Below are positions 14,112 to 22,218 of a stretch of DNA of 23,451 nucleotides, piece by piece. Origin of the DNA: JBOGZD01 sp050697155 (GTDB lineage Bacteria; Actinomycetota; Thermoleophilia; Solirubrobacterales; 70-9). The first letter of the stretch is position 1. Each line of letters starts with the position of its first letter. Below the pieces are notes generated by a model. It made no database searches, was not told the origin of the DNA, and saw only the letters and a list, made by a program, of their open reading frames with translations. The position numbers were made by a program, and so were the translations under genes. The stretch covers positions 1 to 23,451 of the forward strand of contig JBOGZD010000037.1 of NCBI GenBank assembly GCA_050697155.1. Reading direction: 5' to 3'.

Positions 14112-15743
14112 TCACTGCACCGCGATCAGCCACCAGTAGCTGGGCTGGTCGCCGCGATGAACCTCGACCTCGATCCCGTCCGGGAGCTCGAGCGGCAGCC
14201 CGCCGCGGTGAATCGGGGGGTCCGCTCCCTCGATCACCGTGAGGATCTCCGCGTCGGCCCCCTCGCAAACCGCCGCGATCGTCGCCGCGAACGTCGGCTC
14301 GGGCTCGCCCCAGGCGACGATCTCCTCCCCCGCGAACCCGACCGCCTCGCCGCGGCCGAAGCGCCCCTCGGAGTCGTCGCGCGCCGCCGGCGCGATCGCC
14401 CCGGAGCGAATCTCCGCCAGCGCGGCCTCGAGCCGCGCGGCGTTCGACTCGGCGCTCGCCTCCGCGTCGAGCTCCACGAGCGCCGCGAGGGCCGCCTGGG
14501 GCGAGTCGCTGTGGACGACCGCGACCCGCTTGCCCGCCACCCCGGCCGCCTCCTCGGCCGCCATCCAGACGTTGCGGGAGTTCGGCAGCACCACCACCTC
14601 CTCGGCCGGGGAGGCCTCGATCCCCCGCACCAGGTCGTTGGTCGACGGGTTGAGGGTCGGCCCGCCGTCGACCACCAGCGCCCCCAGCCCCTCGAACAGG
14701 TCTCGCACCCCGGCGCCGCTGGCGACCGCGACGACGCCGCTGCGCCCGGTCCCGAGGCGCTCGCGCTGGGCCGCGATCTGCTCGTGCATGTCGGCGATGT
14801 CCTCGCGCTCGATCGTCCCCGCGCCGGCGAACAGCGCCTTCGCCGCGTCCGGGTCGTCGGTGTGGACGTGGACCTTGAGCGTCGCCTCGTCCCCGACCAC
14901 GAGCACCGAGTCGCCGAGCTCCTCGAGCCGGGGGGCGAACGAGCCCGACTCGAGCCCCTCGCCGATGACGATGAAGTTGGTGCAGAAGCGGTAGCGCGAG
15001 CTCGCGTGGTGGACGTCGGCGACGCGGGCCCGCTCATAGTGCGGCAGCTCGGGCAGCTGGACCCGCTCGCCGGCGAGCCCGGCGATCAGGCCGCGGATGA
15101 TCACCACGAGTCCGAGCGCGCCCGCGTCCACCACCCCGGCCTCGGCGAGGACGTCGAGCTGCTCGGGGGTGTGGCGGACCGCCTCCTCGCCCGCGAACAG
15201 AGCGGTCGCCATCATCTCGGCGAGCAGGGCGTTCTGCTCGGCGTCGGTCGCCTCGGGCTCCAGCCCTCGCGGGGACCAGCTGGCGAGCCGCTCGGTGACC
15301 GCGTCCGCCATCGCCCGGATCGCGGTCAGCATCGTCCCCTCCTCCGGCTCGCGCACCGACGCCCAGGCGCGGTCACTGGCGCTGCGCAGCGCCGCCTCCA
15401 CGAGGCGGGGATCGATCAGCCTCCCGGGGGGCGTAGCGAGCATCTCCGCGGCGCCACGGACGATCTGGCTCAGGATCACCCCAGAGTTTCCGCGGGCCCC
15501 CATCAGCGCCGCCCGGGCGACGGCGCGAACGATCTCCGGCCGCTGGGGATCGGCCTCGCTCGAGGCTTCGAGCTCATCGAGCTGGTCGAGCACGTGGCGC
15601 ATCGTCAGCGCCATGTTGTCCCCGGTGTCCCCGTCGGGAACCGGAAAGACGTTCAGGTCGTTGATCTCCTCACGCCGCTCCTCGAGGTGGGCCAGTGCGA
15701 CGCCCACGACCTCGCGGAAGCGATGGATTGATGGATCGGCCAA
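14112..15743 (-). CDS. DAK2 domain protein, FakA/YloV-like fatty acid kinase subunit
   Basis: The FakA family phosphorylates fatty acids bound to a FakB (DegV) partner. The 543-residue protein has the Dak2 nucleotide-binding domain with PVPDGDTGDN (34-43), ARGNSG (83-88) and EGTML (135-139). A middle domain keeps the probable metal ligands Cys254 (RFCTNFIV) and His292/His294 (KVHVHTDDP). The C-terminal DegV-like domain has GPTLNPSTNDL (361-371) and LPNSRNV (386-392). The length is normal. The start is TTG 15743-15741, 10 nt after the rpmB stop, without a Shine-Dalgarno. rpmB followed by this gene is a conserved pair. No fakB gene is in the window, so the fatty-acid kinase role is by family only. 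Confidence 0.85.
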   Translation of the reverse strand: MADPSIHRFREVVGVALAHLEERREEINDLNVFPVPDGDTGDNMALTMRHVLDQLDELEASSEADPQRPEIVRAVARAALMGARGNSGVILSQIVRGAAEMLATPPGRLIDPRLVEAALRSASDRAWASVREPEEGTMLTAIRAMADAVTERLASWSPRGLEPEATDAEQNALLAEMMATALFAGEEAVRHTPEQLDVLAEAGVVDAGALGLVVIIRGLIAGLAGERVQLPELPHYERARVADVHHASSRYRFCTNFIVIGEGLESGSFAPRLEELGDSVLVVGDEATLKVHVHTDDPDAAKALFAGAGTIEREDIADMHEQIAAQRERLGTGRSGVVAVASGAGVRDLFEGLGALVVDGGPTLNPSTNDLVRGIEASPAEEVVVLPNSRNVWMAAEEAAGVAGKRVAVVHSDSPQAALAALVELDAEASAESNAARLEAALAEIRSGAIAPAARDDSEGRFGRGEAVGFAGEEIVAWGEPEPTFAATIAAVCEGADAEILTVIEGADPPIHRGGLPLELPDGIEVEVHRGDQPSYWWLIAVQ

Positions 15744-15753
15744 AGCGGCCGGA

Positions 15754-15945
15754 TTATGCGTGCTTTACGACCTTGCCGGACTTCAGGCAGCGGGCGCAGA
15801 CGTAGACCCGGCGCGGGCGGCCGCCGTCGTCGATCCGGACCTTCTGGAGGTTCGGGACAAAGCGTCGCCGGGTGGCGACCATCGAGTGGCTGCGGGAGTT
15901 GCCGGCCACCGGCCCCTTGCCGCAGCTGTGACAGACCTTCGCCAT
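15754..15945 (-). CDS. rpmB: 50S ribosomal protein L28, zinc-binding form
   Basis: This 63-residue large-subunit protein starts MAKVCHSCGKGPVAGNSRSH and ends YVCARCLKSGKVVKHA. The cysteine pairs (Cys5/Cys8 and Cys50/Cys53) make it the zinc-binding form, matching the zinc-binding L32 in the same window. ATG 15945-15943 is placed by homology; the upstream open frame runs through ribH antisense-like sequence. It lies 19 nt after ribH and 10 nt before the DAK2 gene. Confidence 0.95.
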   Translation of the reverse strand: MAKVCHSCGKGPVAGNSRSHSMVATRRRFVPNLQKVRIDDGGRPRRVYVCARCLKSGKVVKHA

Positions 15946-15964
15946 CGGCGCGGGATGGTAGCGG

Positions 15965-16399
15965 TCAGGATTCGAAGGACCCACGCATCTCGGCCATTCG
16001 CAGCAACGCGAGGGCGGCATTGCGGCCTTGGTCGCGCTTGTCGCCGCCGGCGCGGGCCTCGGCCTGCTCGCGCGTGTCACAAGTGATGACGCCGAACGCG
16101 CAGGGGACGCCGGTGGCGAGCTGCACGTACTGGATCCCCCGCGCCGACTCGCCGCAGACGAAGTCGTAGTGGTCGGTCTCGCCGCGGATCACGACGCCGA
16201 GGCAGGCAACGCCGGCAAACCGCCCCGACTCCGCGCACCACTTCGCCGCCAGCGGCAGCTCGAACGCCCCCGGGACCTCGTAGGTGTGGATCGAGGCCGG
16301 ACTGACCTCATGCTCGCCGAAGGCCTCGGTCGCGCCGTTGACGAGCCGCTCGGCGAGGTCCTCGTAGAAGGTCGCGACGCAGATCGCGTATTCAGGCAC
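15965..16399 (-). CDS. ribH: 6,7-dimethyl-8-ribityllumazine synthase
   Basis: Lumazine synthase condenses 5-amino-6-ribitylamino-uracil with dihydroxybutanone phosphate, the penultimate riboflavin step, usually as a 60-mer or pentamer. The 144-residue protein shows VPGAFELPL (42-50), VIRGETDHYDFVC with the catalytic His77, and FGVIT (102-106). The phosphate loop is GGDKRDQGRNAA, slightly longer than the common GNKG form. GTG 16399-16397 overlaps the end of ribBA by 8 nt, so translation is coupled. It is the last gene of the riboflavin operon. Confidence 0.94.
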   Translation of the reverse strand: MPEYAICVATFYEDLAERLVNGATEAFGEHEVSPASIHTYEVPGAFELPLAAKWCAESGRFAGVACLGVVIRGETDHYDFVCGESARGIQYVQLATGVPCAFGVITCDTREQAEARAGGDKRDQGRNAALALLRMAEMRGSFES

Positions 16400-17765
16400 C
16401 GTCCCCCTCGTCCTCGGCCGCCTCGGTCTCCGCCGCCGGGGCCTCCTCCTCGACGTCGCGTCGGTGCTCCTCGTGCAGCAGCTCCTCGTCGAGCGGTAGC
16501 CCCTGATGGTGGAGGATGTGGCCGAGCCGCTCGCGCTTCGCGCGCAGGTACTCCTCGTTGTGCGCGTTGGGCACCGACTGGATCGGGACCTGCTCGGTGA
16601 CCGAAAGCCCGTAGCCCTCCAGCCCGTGAATCTTCTTCGGGTTGTTGGTGAGGATGCGGATGCTCGAGAGGCCGAGGTCGACTAGAACCTGGGCACCGAT
16701 CCCGTAGTCGCGGAGGTCGGCCGGCAGGCCGAGCTTGAGATTGGCGTCGACGGTGTCGAGCCCGTCCTCCTGGAGCTTGTAGGCGCGCAGCTTGTTCAGC
16801 AGCCCGATCCCGCGGCCCTCCTGGGAGAGGTAGAGCAGAACCCCCTGGCCCTCGCGCTCGATCATCGCCAGCGCCGCCTCGAGCTGCTCGCCGCAGTCAC
16901 AGCGCAGCGAGTGGAAGACGTCGCCCGTGAGGCACTCGGAGTGAACGCGGACGAGCACGTCCTCGGCCCCGGCGACATCGCCCTTGACCATCGCCACGTG
17001 GTGCTTGTCGTCGAGCAGCGACCGGTAGCCGACCGCGTTGAACTCGCCGAATGCGGTCGGCAGCCGGGTCGCGACCACCCGTTCGACCAGCTTCTCGGTC
17101 CTCCGCCGGTAGGCGATCAGGTCCGCGACCGTGATCATCCGGAGGCCGTGCCGCTCGCAGTAGGGGATCAGGTCCGGGACCCGGGCCATCGTCCCGTCCT
17201 CGTTCATGATCTCGCAGATCACCCCGGCCGGGATCAGTCCTGCGAGCCGGGCGAGGTCGACGGCGGCCTCGGTCTGGCCGGCGCGCTCGAGCACCCCCCC
17301 GTCCTTGGCCTTGAGCGGGAACAGGTGGCCGGGCTGGACCAGGTCGTCCGGGCCGCTGGCGGGATCGATCGCGACCTGGACGGTGTGGGCGCGGTCGGCG
17401 GCCGAGATCCCGGTGCTTACCCCGTGCCTCGCCTCGACCGAGACGGTGAACGCGGTCTGAAGCGGCGCCTCGTTCTTGGCCGCCATGAGGTTGAGGCCGA
17501 GCTGCTCGCAGCGGTCGCCCGTGAGCGAGAGGCAGATCAGGCCGCGGGCCTCCTTGGCCATGAAGTTGATCGCGTCCGGCGTCGCGAACTGGGCGGCGAG
17601 GGTGAGGTCGCCCTCGTTCTCGCGGTTCTCGTCGTCGCAGACGACGACCATGCGCCCGCGGCGGATGTCCTCGAGCGCCTCCTCCACGGTGGAGAAAATG
17701 CCTGCCGCCGGCTCCGCTTCGCGTCCGCGGGCGGCAGGGTCTCTGGCGGTTGGGGTCTCGGACAT
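16392..17765 (-). CDS. ribBA: Bifunctional DHBP synthase / GTP cyclohydrolase II
   Basis: The two halves make the two riboflavin precursors: dihydroxybutanone phosphate from ribulose 5-phosphate, and the pyrimidine from GTP. The 457-residue protein has the RibB motifs DDENRENEGDL (44-54), RHGVSTGISAADR (113-125), PGHLFPL and GQTEAAVDLARLAGL. RibA has zinc ligands Cys278, Cys289 and Cys291 (HSECLTGDVFHSLRCDCGEQ), the catalytic SQEGRGIGLLNKLRAY (314-329) and LTNNPKKI. Both active sites look complete. An acidic tail (about 427-457) is extra. ATG 17765 overlaps the ribE stop as TGATG; the longer upstream frame is out of phase with ribE and is rejected. Confidence 0.96.
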   Translation of the reverse strand: MSETPTARDPAARGREAEPAAGIFSTVEEALEDIRRGRMVVVCDDENRENEGDLTLAAQFATPDAINFMAKEARGLICLSLTGDRCEQLGLNLMAAKNEAPLQTAFTVSVEARHGVSTGISAADRAHTVQVAIDPASGPDDLVQPGHLFPLKAKDGGVLERAGQTEAAVDLARLAGLIPAGVICEIMNEDGTMARVPDLIPYCERHGLRMITVADLIAYRRRTEKLVERVVATRLPTAFGEFNAVGYRSLLDDKHHVAMVKGDVAGAEDVLVRVHSECLTGDVFHSLRCDCGEQLEAALAMIEREGQGVLLYLSQEGRGIGLLNKLRAYKLQEDGLDTVDANLKLGLPADLRDYGIGAQVLVDLGLSSIRILTNNPKKIHGLEGYGLSVTEQVPIQSVPNAHNEEYLRAKRERLGHILHHQGLPLDEELLHEEHRRDVEEEAPAAETEAAEDEGDGA

Positions 17766-18370
17766 CACGCGCTCCCTTCGTCCTTGAAGCGTAGAAGCCG
17801 TTCCACGTAACGGGCGACGACGTCGAGCTCGAGGTTCACGCGCGGCGCCTCGGGGGAGGCGTCGCCGAGCGTGGTCCGCTCGAGCGTCTCGGGGATCAGC
17901 GAGACCTCGAAGCCAGCCGGGGTGAGCGCCGCGACGGTGAGGCTGACCCCGTCGACGGTGACCGAGCCGTGCTCGACCAGATAGCGGCGCAGCCCCGCCG
18001 GCACCGCGACTCGCAGCCGCCGGGCGAAGCCGTCGCTTTCCGCCGCCTCGACCTCGCCGACGCCGTCGACGTGGCCCTGGACGATGTGGCCGCCGAGCGG
18101 GTCCCCGGCCCGCAGGGGCGGCTCGAGGTTGACCCGATCGCCCTGCCCGAGCTCGCCCAGCGTGGTCAGCCGCGCCGTCTGGTTCATGACGTCGGCCTCG
18201 AAGGCGCCGCGATCGTGGCCGGCGACGGTAAGGCAGGCGCCGCTGACCGCCACCGAGTCCCCCTCGCGCAGGCGCTCGGCGAGCCCGGCGGCGATCCGCA
18301 GCCGGGTGCCGGCGTCGCCGCGGTCGGCGCGCTCGACCGACCCGATCTCCTCGACGATCCCGGTGAACAT
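17765..18370 (-). CDS. ribE: Riboflavin synthase alpha chain
   Basis: Riboflavin synthase dismutates two lumazine molecules into riboflavin. The 201-residue protein is the usual two-barrel duplication: MFTGIVEEIG at the start, SVAVSGACLTV (39-49), VNLEPPLR and GGHIVQGHVDGVG (93-105) in barrel 1, then SVTVDGVSLTV (136-146) and TLERTTLGD in barrel 2. It is joined to ribD and ribBA by one-base TGATG overlaps at both ends, strong evidence for one translationally coupled operon. In barrel 2 the usual PHTL segment reads PETL, a small departure. Confidence 0.95.
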   Translation of the reverse strand: MFTGIVEEIGSVERADRGDAGTRLRIAAGLAERLREGDSVAVSGACLTVAGHDRGAFEADVMNQTARLTTLGELGQGDRVNLEPPLRAGDPLGGHIVQGHVDGVGEVEAAESDGFARRLRVAVPAGLRRYLVEHGSVTVDGVSLTVAALTPAGFEVSLIPETLERTTLGDASPEAPRVNLELDVVARYVERLLRFKDEGSA

Positions 18371-19551
18371 CACCACTCCCGCAGCCGGGCGCGGACCAGC
18401 AGGTCCTCGCCCGATCGCTCGAACTCGGTCGCCAGCGGCCGCTGTGCGGCGGCGATCGTCTCCGCTGCCGTGCCGGGACCGGCGAGCAGCGGCCGTCCGC
18501 CGCCGAGCAGCACCGGGGCGATGAAGATCCGCAGCTCGTCGATCTCGCCGGCCGCGAGGAAGGAGCCGGCCAGCTCGGCGCCACCCTCGAGCAGCAGCGC
18601 GGCAATGTCCCGAGCGCCGAGCTCGCTGAGTGCCGCCTCGACCCGGCTCGCCGGGTTGCCACCGACCGCGATCACCTCGGCCCCGGCCTCGCGAAGCGCG
18701 TCGACGCGGTCGGCGGGCGCCCCGGCCGCCGCAACCACGATCACCGGCGCCTCGGCGACCGTGCCGAGCAGCTGCGAGTCGACGGGCAATCTGGCCTCGG
18801 AGTCGAATACGACCCGCGCGGGCTGGCGAACGCCGCCCTGCGGGGCCGGTTCTGGGTCCCGCGCCGTGAGCAGCGGATCGTCGGCGAGGGCGGTCCCCAT
18901 CCCGACCGCGACCGCGTCCGCGTCGGCGCGCCAGCGGTGGACCAGCTCCCTGCTGGCGGCGCCGGAGATCCAGCGCGAGTCGCCACCGGTGGTCGCGGTG
19001 CGCCCGTCGAGGCTGACCGCGGCCTTGTAGGCGACATGGGGGCGGCCGGTGCGCGCGTGCTTGAGGAACGCCTGGTTTCCCAGCCGCGCGGCGGTCGCCT
19101 CCTCTCCGTCGGCGAACTCGACCTCGACGCCCCCGTCGCGAAGGATCCCGGGCCCTCGGCCGCTGGCCTTCTCGGTCGGGTCCTCGCAGCCGATCACCAC
19201 CCGCCCGATCCGTGCGGCGAGGATGGCGTCGGTGCAGGGCGGCTGGCGCCCGTGGTGGGCGCAGGGCTCGAGGCTGACGTAGAGGGTCGCCCCGGCGGGG
19301 TCGTTGCCGCGCGCGCGGCACTCTGCGAGCGCCGCCACCTCGGCGTGTGCCTCGCCGAGCGCGGCGTGCCAGCCCTCCCCGATCGCCTCGCCGTCGCCGC
19401 CGACGATGACCGCCCCGACCAGCGGGTTCGGGCTCACCCGTCCGCGGCCCCGACCGGCGAGCTCGATCGCCCGTCGCAGATGGACGCGATCCGCCTCTGT
19501 GGCCACGCCGGTCACAGCGACTGGATCGCGCTTCGCGCCATAGCCATCCAA
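18370..19551 (-). CDS. ribD: Bifunctional riboflavin biosynthesis deaminase/reductase RibD
   Basis: RibD deaminates and then reduces the pyrimidine intermediate of riboflavin synthesis. The deaminase half has zinc ligands His69 (HAEVAAL, with Glu71), Cys97 and Cys106 (EPCAHHGRQPPC). The reductase half shows KAAVSLDGRTAT and DSRWISG (191-197) and LLLEGGAELAGSF. The total of 393 residues is slightly long for the family. The track-length start is TTG 19551; in-frame GTG codons 13 and 16 residues in are also possible because homology begins near residue 20. It is the first gene of the operon; a TetR-type palindrome lies 20-37 nt upstream and no FMN riboswitch is seen. Confidence 0.94.
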   Translation of the reverse strand: MDGYGAKRDPVAVTGVATEADRVHLRRAIELAGRGRGRVSPNPLVGAVIVGGDGEAIGEGWHAALGEAHAEVAALAECRARGNDPAGATLYVSLEPCAHHGRQPPCTDAILAARIGRVVIGCEDPTEKASGRGPGILRDGGVEVEFADGEEATAARLGNQAFLKHARTGRPHVAYKAAVSLDGRTATTGGDSRWISGAASRELVHRWRADADAVAVGMGTALADDPLLTARDPEPAPQGGVRQPARVVFDSEARLPVDSQLLGTVAEAPVIVVAAAGAPADRVDALREAGAEVIAVGGNPASRVEAALSELGARDIAALLLEGGAELAGSFLAAGEIDELRIFIAPVLLGGGRPLLAGPGTAAETIAAAQRPLATEFERSGEDLLVRARLREW

Positions 19552-19678
19552 ATCTGCTCCGCGCTAGGTGATTGACTCGTCAGTCAATAGCCAGTGTACC
19601 CCGTCGGCCGTAAGTTGACGGTGGCCGGAGGGGTGAACGTGCCAGCGCCGGCGCCGGCCATCCCATACGTTCCGGTGG
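19552..19678. other. Divergent intergenic region between ribD and the antiporter gene
   Basis: This 127-nt region must drive both ribD (minus) and the antiporter (plus). It contains the palindrome at 19571-19588, whose halves include TTGACT, a good match to a -35 box on either strand, but no convincing -10 at 16-18 nt. It lacks the conserved blocks of the FMN riboswitch, and none would fit in the 127 nt alongside the palindrome without being evident. Confidence 0.5.
19571..19588. promoter_or_regulatory. 18-bp palindrome, likely TetR-family operator
   Basis: ATTGACT-cgtc-AGTCAAT has perfect 7-bp arms around a 4-bp centre. This shape and the TGACT/AGTCA core are typical of TetR/AcrR-family operators, and the site is strikingly AT-rich for this genome. 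It lies between divergent genes and overlaps possible -35 boxes (TTGACT), the right place for repression. No TetR gene is in the window, so the regulator is unknown. Confidence 0.5.
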
Positions 19679-21475
19679 GTGGCGGACCACGAGCTGATCT
19701 TCGTCGCCGGGGCGCTGCTCGCGGTCGGCCTTGCGGCGGCGAAGGTCGCCGACCGGGTGCGGGTGCCGGGCCTGCTGCTGTTCGTCGGGCTCGGGATGCT
19801 GGTCGGCTCGGAGGGAATCGGCGGGGTCGACTTCGACGACGCCGAGCTGACCCGCACCCTGGGCACGATCGGCCTCGTCCTGATCCTCTTCGAGGGCGGG
19901 CTGACCGCGGGCTGGGGCGAGATCCGGCCGGTGGTCGGAGTGGCGGTGTCGCTCGCCACCGTCGGCACAGTCCTCACCGCAGTGCTCACCGGGGTCGTCG
20001 CGATCTGGCTGTTCGACCTCGGCACGCTCGAGGGCCTCATCCTCGGCTCGGCCGTGGCGGCGACCGACAGCGCGGCGATCTTCGCCGTCCTCCGCGGCTC
20101 GCGGCTGCGTCGCCGGCTCGCGCGCGCGCTCGAGGGCGAATCGGGGATGAACGACCCGGTCGCGCTTCTGCTGGTCACCGGGTTCATCGACTGGATCGAG
20201 CTCCCCGACTACGGCGCCGCCGACATGGCGCTGGCGCTGGTTGGCAAGCTCGCCCTCGGGCTGGTGATCGGGATCCTGGTCGGCCGCGGCGCCCGCTGGG
20301 CGTTTCGCAACCTCGACCTGCCCAGTCCCGGCCTCTACCCGGTGGCCTCGATCGCCACCGCCGCGCTCGCCTACGGCGTCGCCGAGCTCGCCCACGGCTC
20401 CGGCTTCCTCTCGGTCTACATCGCAGCGCTCGTGCTGGGCACCGGCCCGGTGCCGGCCCGGCGCACGACGATCGCCTTCCACCAGGGGCTTTCCTGGGTG
20501 GCGCAGATCTCGCTGTTCGCGCTGCTCGGGCTGCTCGTCTTCCCCAGCGCGCTCGGCGAGGTCGCCGCCGAGGGGCTGCTCCTCTCGGCGGCGCTGATCC
20601 TGGTCGCCCGGCCGCTCGCCGCGATCGTCGCCAGCGCGCCGTGGGAGTTCGACCTGCGCGAGCGGGTGATGCTCGGCTGGTCGGGGCTGCGCGGCGCGAT
20701 CCCGATCTGGCTCGCGACCTTCCCGGTGGTCGCGGGTGTCGAGGAGAGCGAGCTGATCTTCAACGCGATCTTCTTCGTCGTCGTCACCTCGACCCTGATC
20801 CAGGGCGCCACCTTCGAGGCCCTCGCGCGCCGGCTCGGGGTCACCAGCGACGAGCCGGCCCTGCCCCGGCCGCTGATCGAGACCGGGATCATCCGCCAGC
20901 TCGGCGGCGAGTCGCTGGTCTGGACGGTCGAGCCGGAGGACGCGGCGGTCGGGCGGATGGTCAAGGACCTCGGCCTTCCCCGCGACGCGCTGGTCAACCT
21001 GATCCTCCGCGAGGGGTCGGCGATCCCGCCGCGAGGCTCGACCGAGATACAGGCCGGCGACGAGCTTCACATCGTCGTCCGCCAGGACGCCTATCCCGAG
21101 GTCGAGGGGCTGGCCGAGCGCTGGCGCAGCGGCCCGCTCGGCGAGCCCGAGGTGCCGGTGCTCCCGCCGCGGGGCGCGCCGCAGGTGTTCTCGGTGCGGC
21201 CATGGCGCCCCGCCGACGGCGACCCCGGAAGGCCGCGGCACGTCGGCGGCATCGATGTCGCCTCCGTGCTGCGCCAGCGTCGCGACGGCAACGGGGCCCT
21301 GGTCGCCCTCGCCGACGGCCGCTACGCGGTCACCGGCCCCGACGTGATCGCGTTCGGCGCCCGCCGCCAGCTCGCCGACTGGTGCGCGCGACGAATCGAC
21401 CGCCCCGGCCTCTCCCCCCAGGCGCAGGCCTGGTGGCAGGAGGTCGCGGGGGCCCTGAGCGCTCCGCCGCGCTAG
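19679..21475 (+). CDS. CPA1-family K+(Na+)/H+ antiporter with cytoplasmic TrkA-C domain
   Basis: A 598-residue inner-membrane antiporter. Residues 1 to about 385 are hydrophobic helices with AATDSAAIFAVLRG (Thr129-Asp130) and GESGMNDPVALLL (Asn158-Asp159), the ion-site pair of the NhaP/CvrA branch. WSGLRGAIPIW (334-344) is another family mark. A TrkA-C (RCK_C) domain follows at about 403-472 (AVGRMVKDLGLPRDALVNLI, then IQAGDELHIVV), probably sensing a nucleotide. The last about 125 residues form a soluble tail ending in a GRYAVTGPDVIAFGARRQL segment that I cannot name. NhaP2-like proteins of this layout move K+ for H+. GTG 19679 has only a weak Shine-Dalgarno. It runs against the riboflavin operon and is likely monocistronic. 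Confidence 0.87.
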   Translation: MADHELIFVAGALLAVGLAAAKVADRVRVPGLLLFVGLGMLVGSEGIGGVDFDDAELTRTLGTIGLVLILFEGGLTAGWGEIRPVVGVAVSLATVGTVLTAVLTGVVAIWLFDLGTLEGLILGSAVAATDSAAIFAVLRGSRLRRRLARALEGESGMNDPVALLLVTGFIDWIELPDYGAADMALALVGKLALGLVIGILVGRGARWAFRNLDLPSPGLYPVASIATAALAYGVAELAHGSGFLSVYIAALVLGTGPVPARRTTIAFHQGLSWVAQISLFALLGLLVFPSALGEVAAEGLLLSAALILVARPLAAIVASAPWEFDLRERVMLGWSGLRGAIPIWLATFPVVAGVEESELIFNAIFFVVVTSTLIQGATFEALARRLGVTSDEPALPRPLIETGIIRQLGGESLVWTVEPEDAAVGRMVKDLGLPRDALVNLILREGSAIPPRGSTEIQAGDELHIVVRQDAYPEVEGLAERWRSGPLGEPEVPVLPPRGAPQVFSVRPWRPADGDPGRPRHVGGIDVASVLRQRRDGNGALVALADGRYAVTGPDVIAFGARRQLADWCARRIDRPGLSPQAQAWWQEVAGALSAPPR

Positions 21476-21503
21476 AGGCCCCTAGGTCCGTGCGGGTGTG
21501 GTG

Positions 21504-22202
21504 CTACTCGGCCCCGGCCGCGGCGGCGATCTCGCGGTAGGCCGCGGCCGGGTCGTCGGCGCCGAACACCGCCGAGCCGGCGACGAACAGCGTGGCCCCC
21601 GCCTCCGCCGCCAGGGCGACCGTGGTGGAATCGATCCCGCCGTCGACCTCGAGCGCCGCCTCGGGCGCGAGCGCGCGCAGGCGGGCGATCTTCTCCGGGG
21701 AGGACGGGATGAACGCCTGGCCGCCCCAGCCCGGGTTGACGGTCATGCAGAGCACCACGTCGGCCTCCTCGCCGAGCTCGCGGGCGGCATCCGCCGCGGT
21801 CCCCGGGTTGAGCGCCAGGCCCGCGAGGCAGCCCTGCTCGCGGATCGCGGCCAGGGTGCGGTGGGCGTGGGGGTCCGCCTCGGCGTGGATCGTGATCCCG
21901 TCCGCGCCCGCGGCGGCGAAGTCCGCGATCTGGTCGGCGGGACGCTCGATCATCAGGTGGACGTCGAGCGCGCCACCCGCCTCGTGGACCTGGTCGGCGA
22001 TCGCGCCGACCACCAGCGGGCCGATCGTGATCGGCGGGACGAAGCGACCATCCATGACGTCGACGTGGATCAGCCGGGCGCCCGCGTCGATCACCTCCGC
22101 AACCTGTGCTCCGAGCCTGGCGAAGTCGGCGGCGAGGATGGAGGGGGCGACCCGCCGGCCGGAGAAGACGCTCATCGGGCTTTGCTTCGCGCTTGCGTCC
22201 AT
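21504..22202 (-). CDS. rpe: Ribulose-phosphate 3-epimerase
   Basis: Rpe interconverts ribulose 5-phosphate and xylulose 5-phosphate in the pentose phosphate pathway; ribulose 5-phosphate is also the RibB substrate made use of nearby. The 232-residue TIM barrel has VAPSILAADFARLG (18-31), metal ligands His46 and Asp48 (HVDVMDGRFVP), His82 (DVHLMIERP), Asp187 (EVDGGID) and the phosphate loop TVNPGWGGQAFI. The active site is complete. ATG 22202 is used; ATG 22175 (9 codons later) is an alternative and neither has a good Shine-Dalgarno. It is 16 nt after the zinc-ribbon gene. Confidence 0.95.
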   Translation of the reverse strand: MDASAKQSPMSVFSGRRVAPSILAADFARLGAQVAEVIDAGARLIHVDVMDGRFVPPITIGPLVVGAIADQVHEAGGALDVHLMIERPADQIADFAAAGADGITIHAEADPHAHRTLAAIREQGCLAGLALNPGTAADAARELGEEADVVLCMTVNPGWGGQAFIPSSPEKIARLRALAPEAALEVDGGIDSTTVALAAEAGATLFVAGSAVFGADDPAAAYREIAAAAGAE

Positions 22203-22218
22203 CGTCCCATCGGCCGCG

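Noticed and set aside
16392..18662. A 756-residue version of RibBA with about 300 extra N-terminal residues
   Set aside because: The extra part is the ribE and ribD region read in the wrong frame (Arg/Gly/Pro-rich). RibBA homology begins just after ATG 17765.
19594..21540. A 648-codon plus-strand frame overlapping the antiporter
   Set aside because: Arg/Gly/Pro-rich shadow translation in another frame of the antiporter gene, which has clear motifs.
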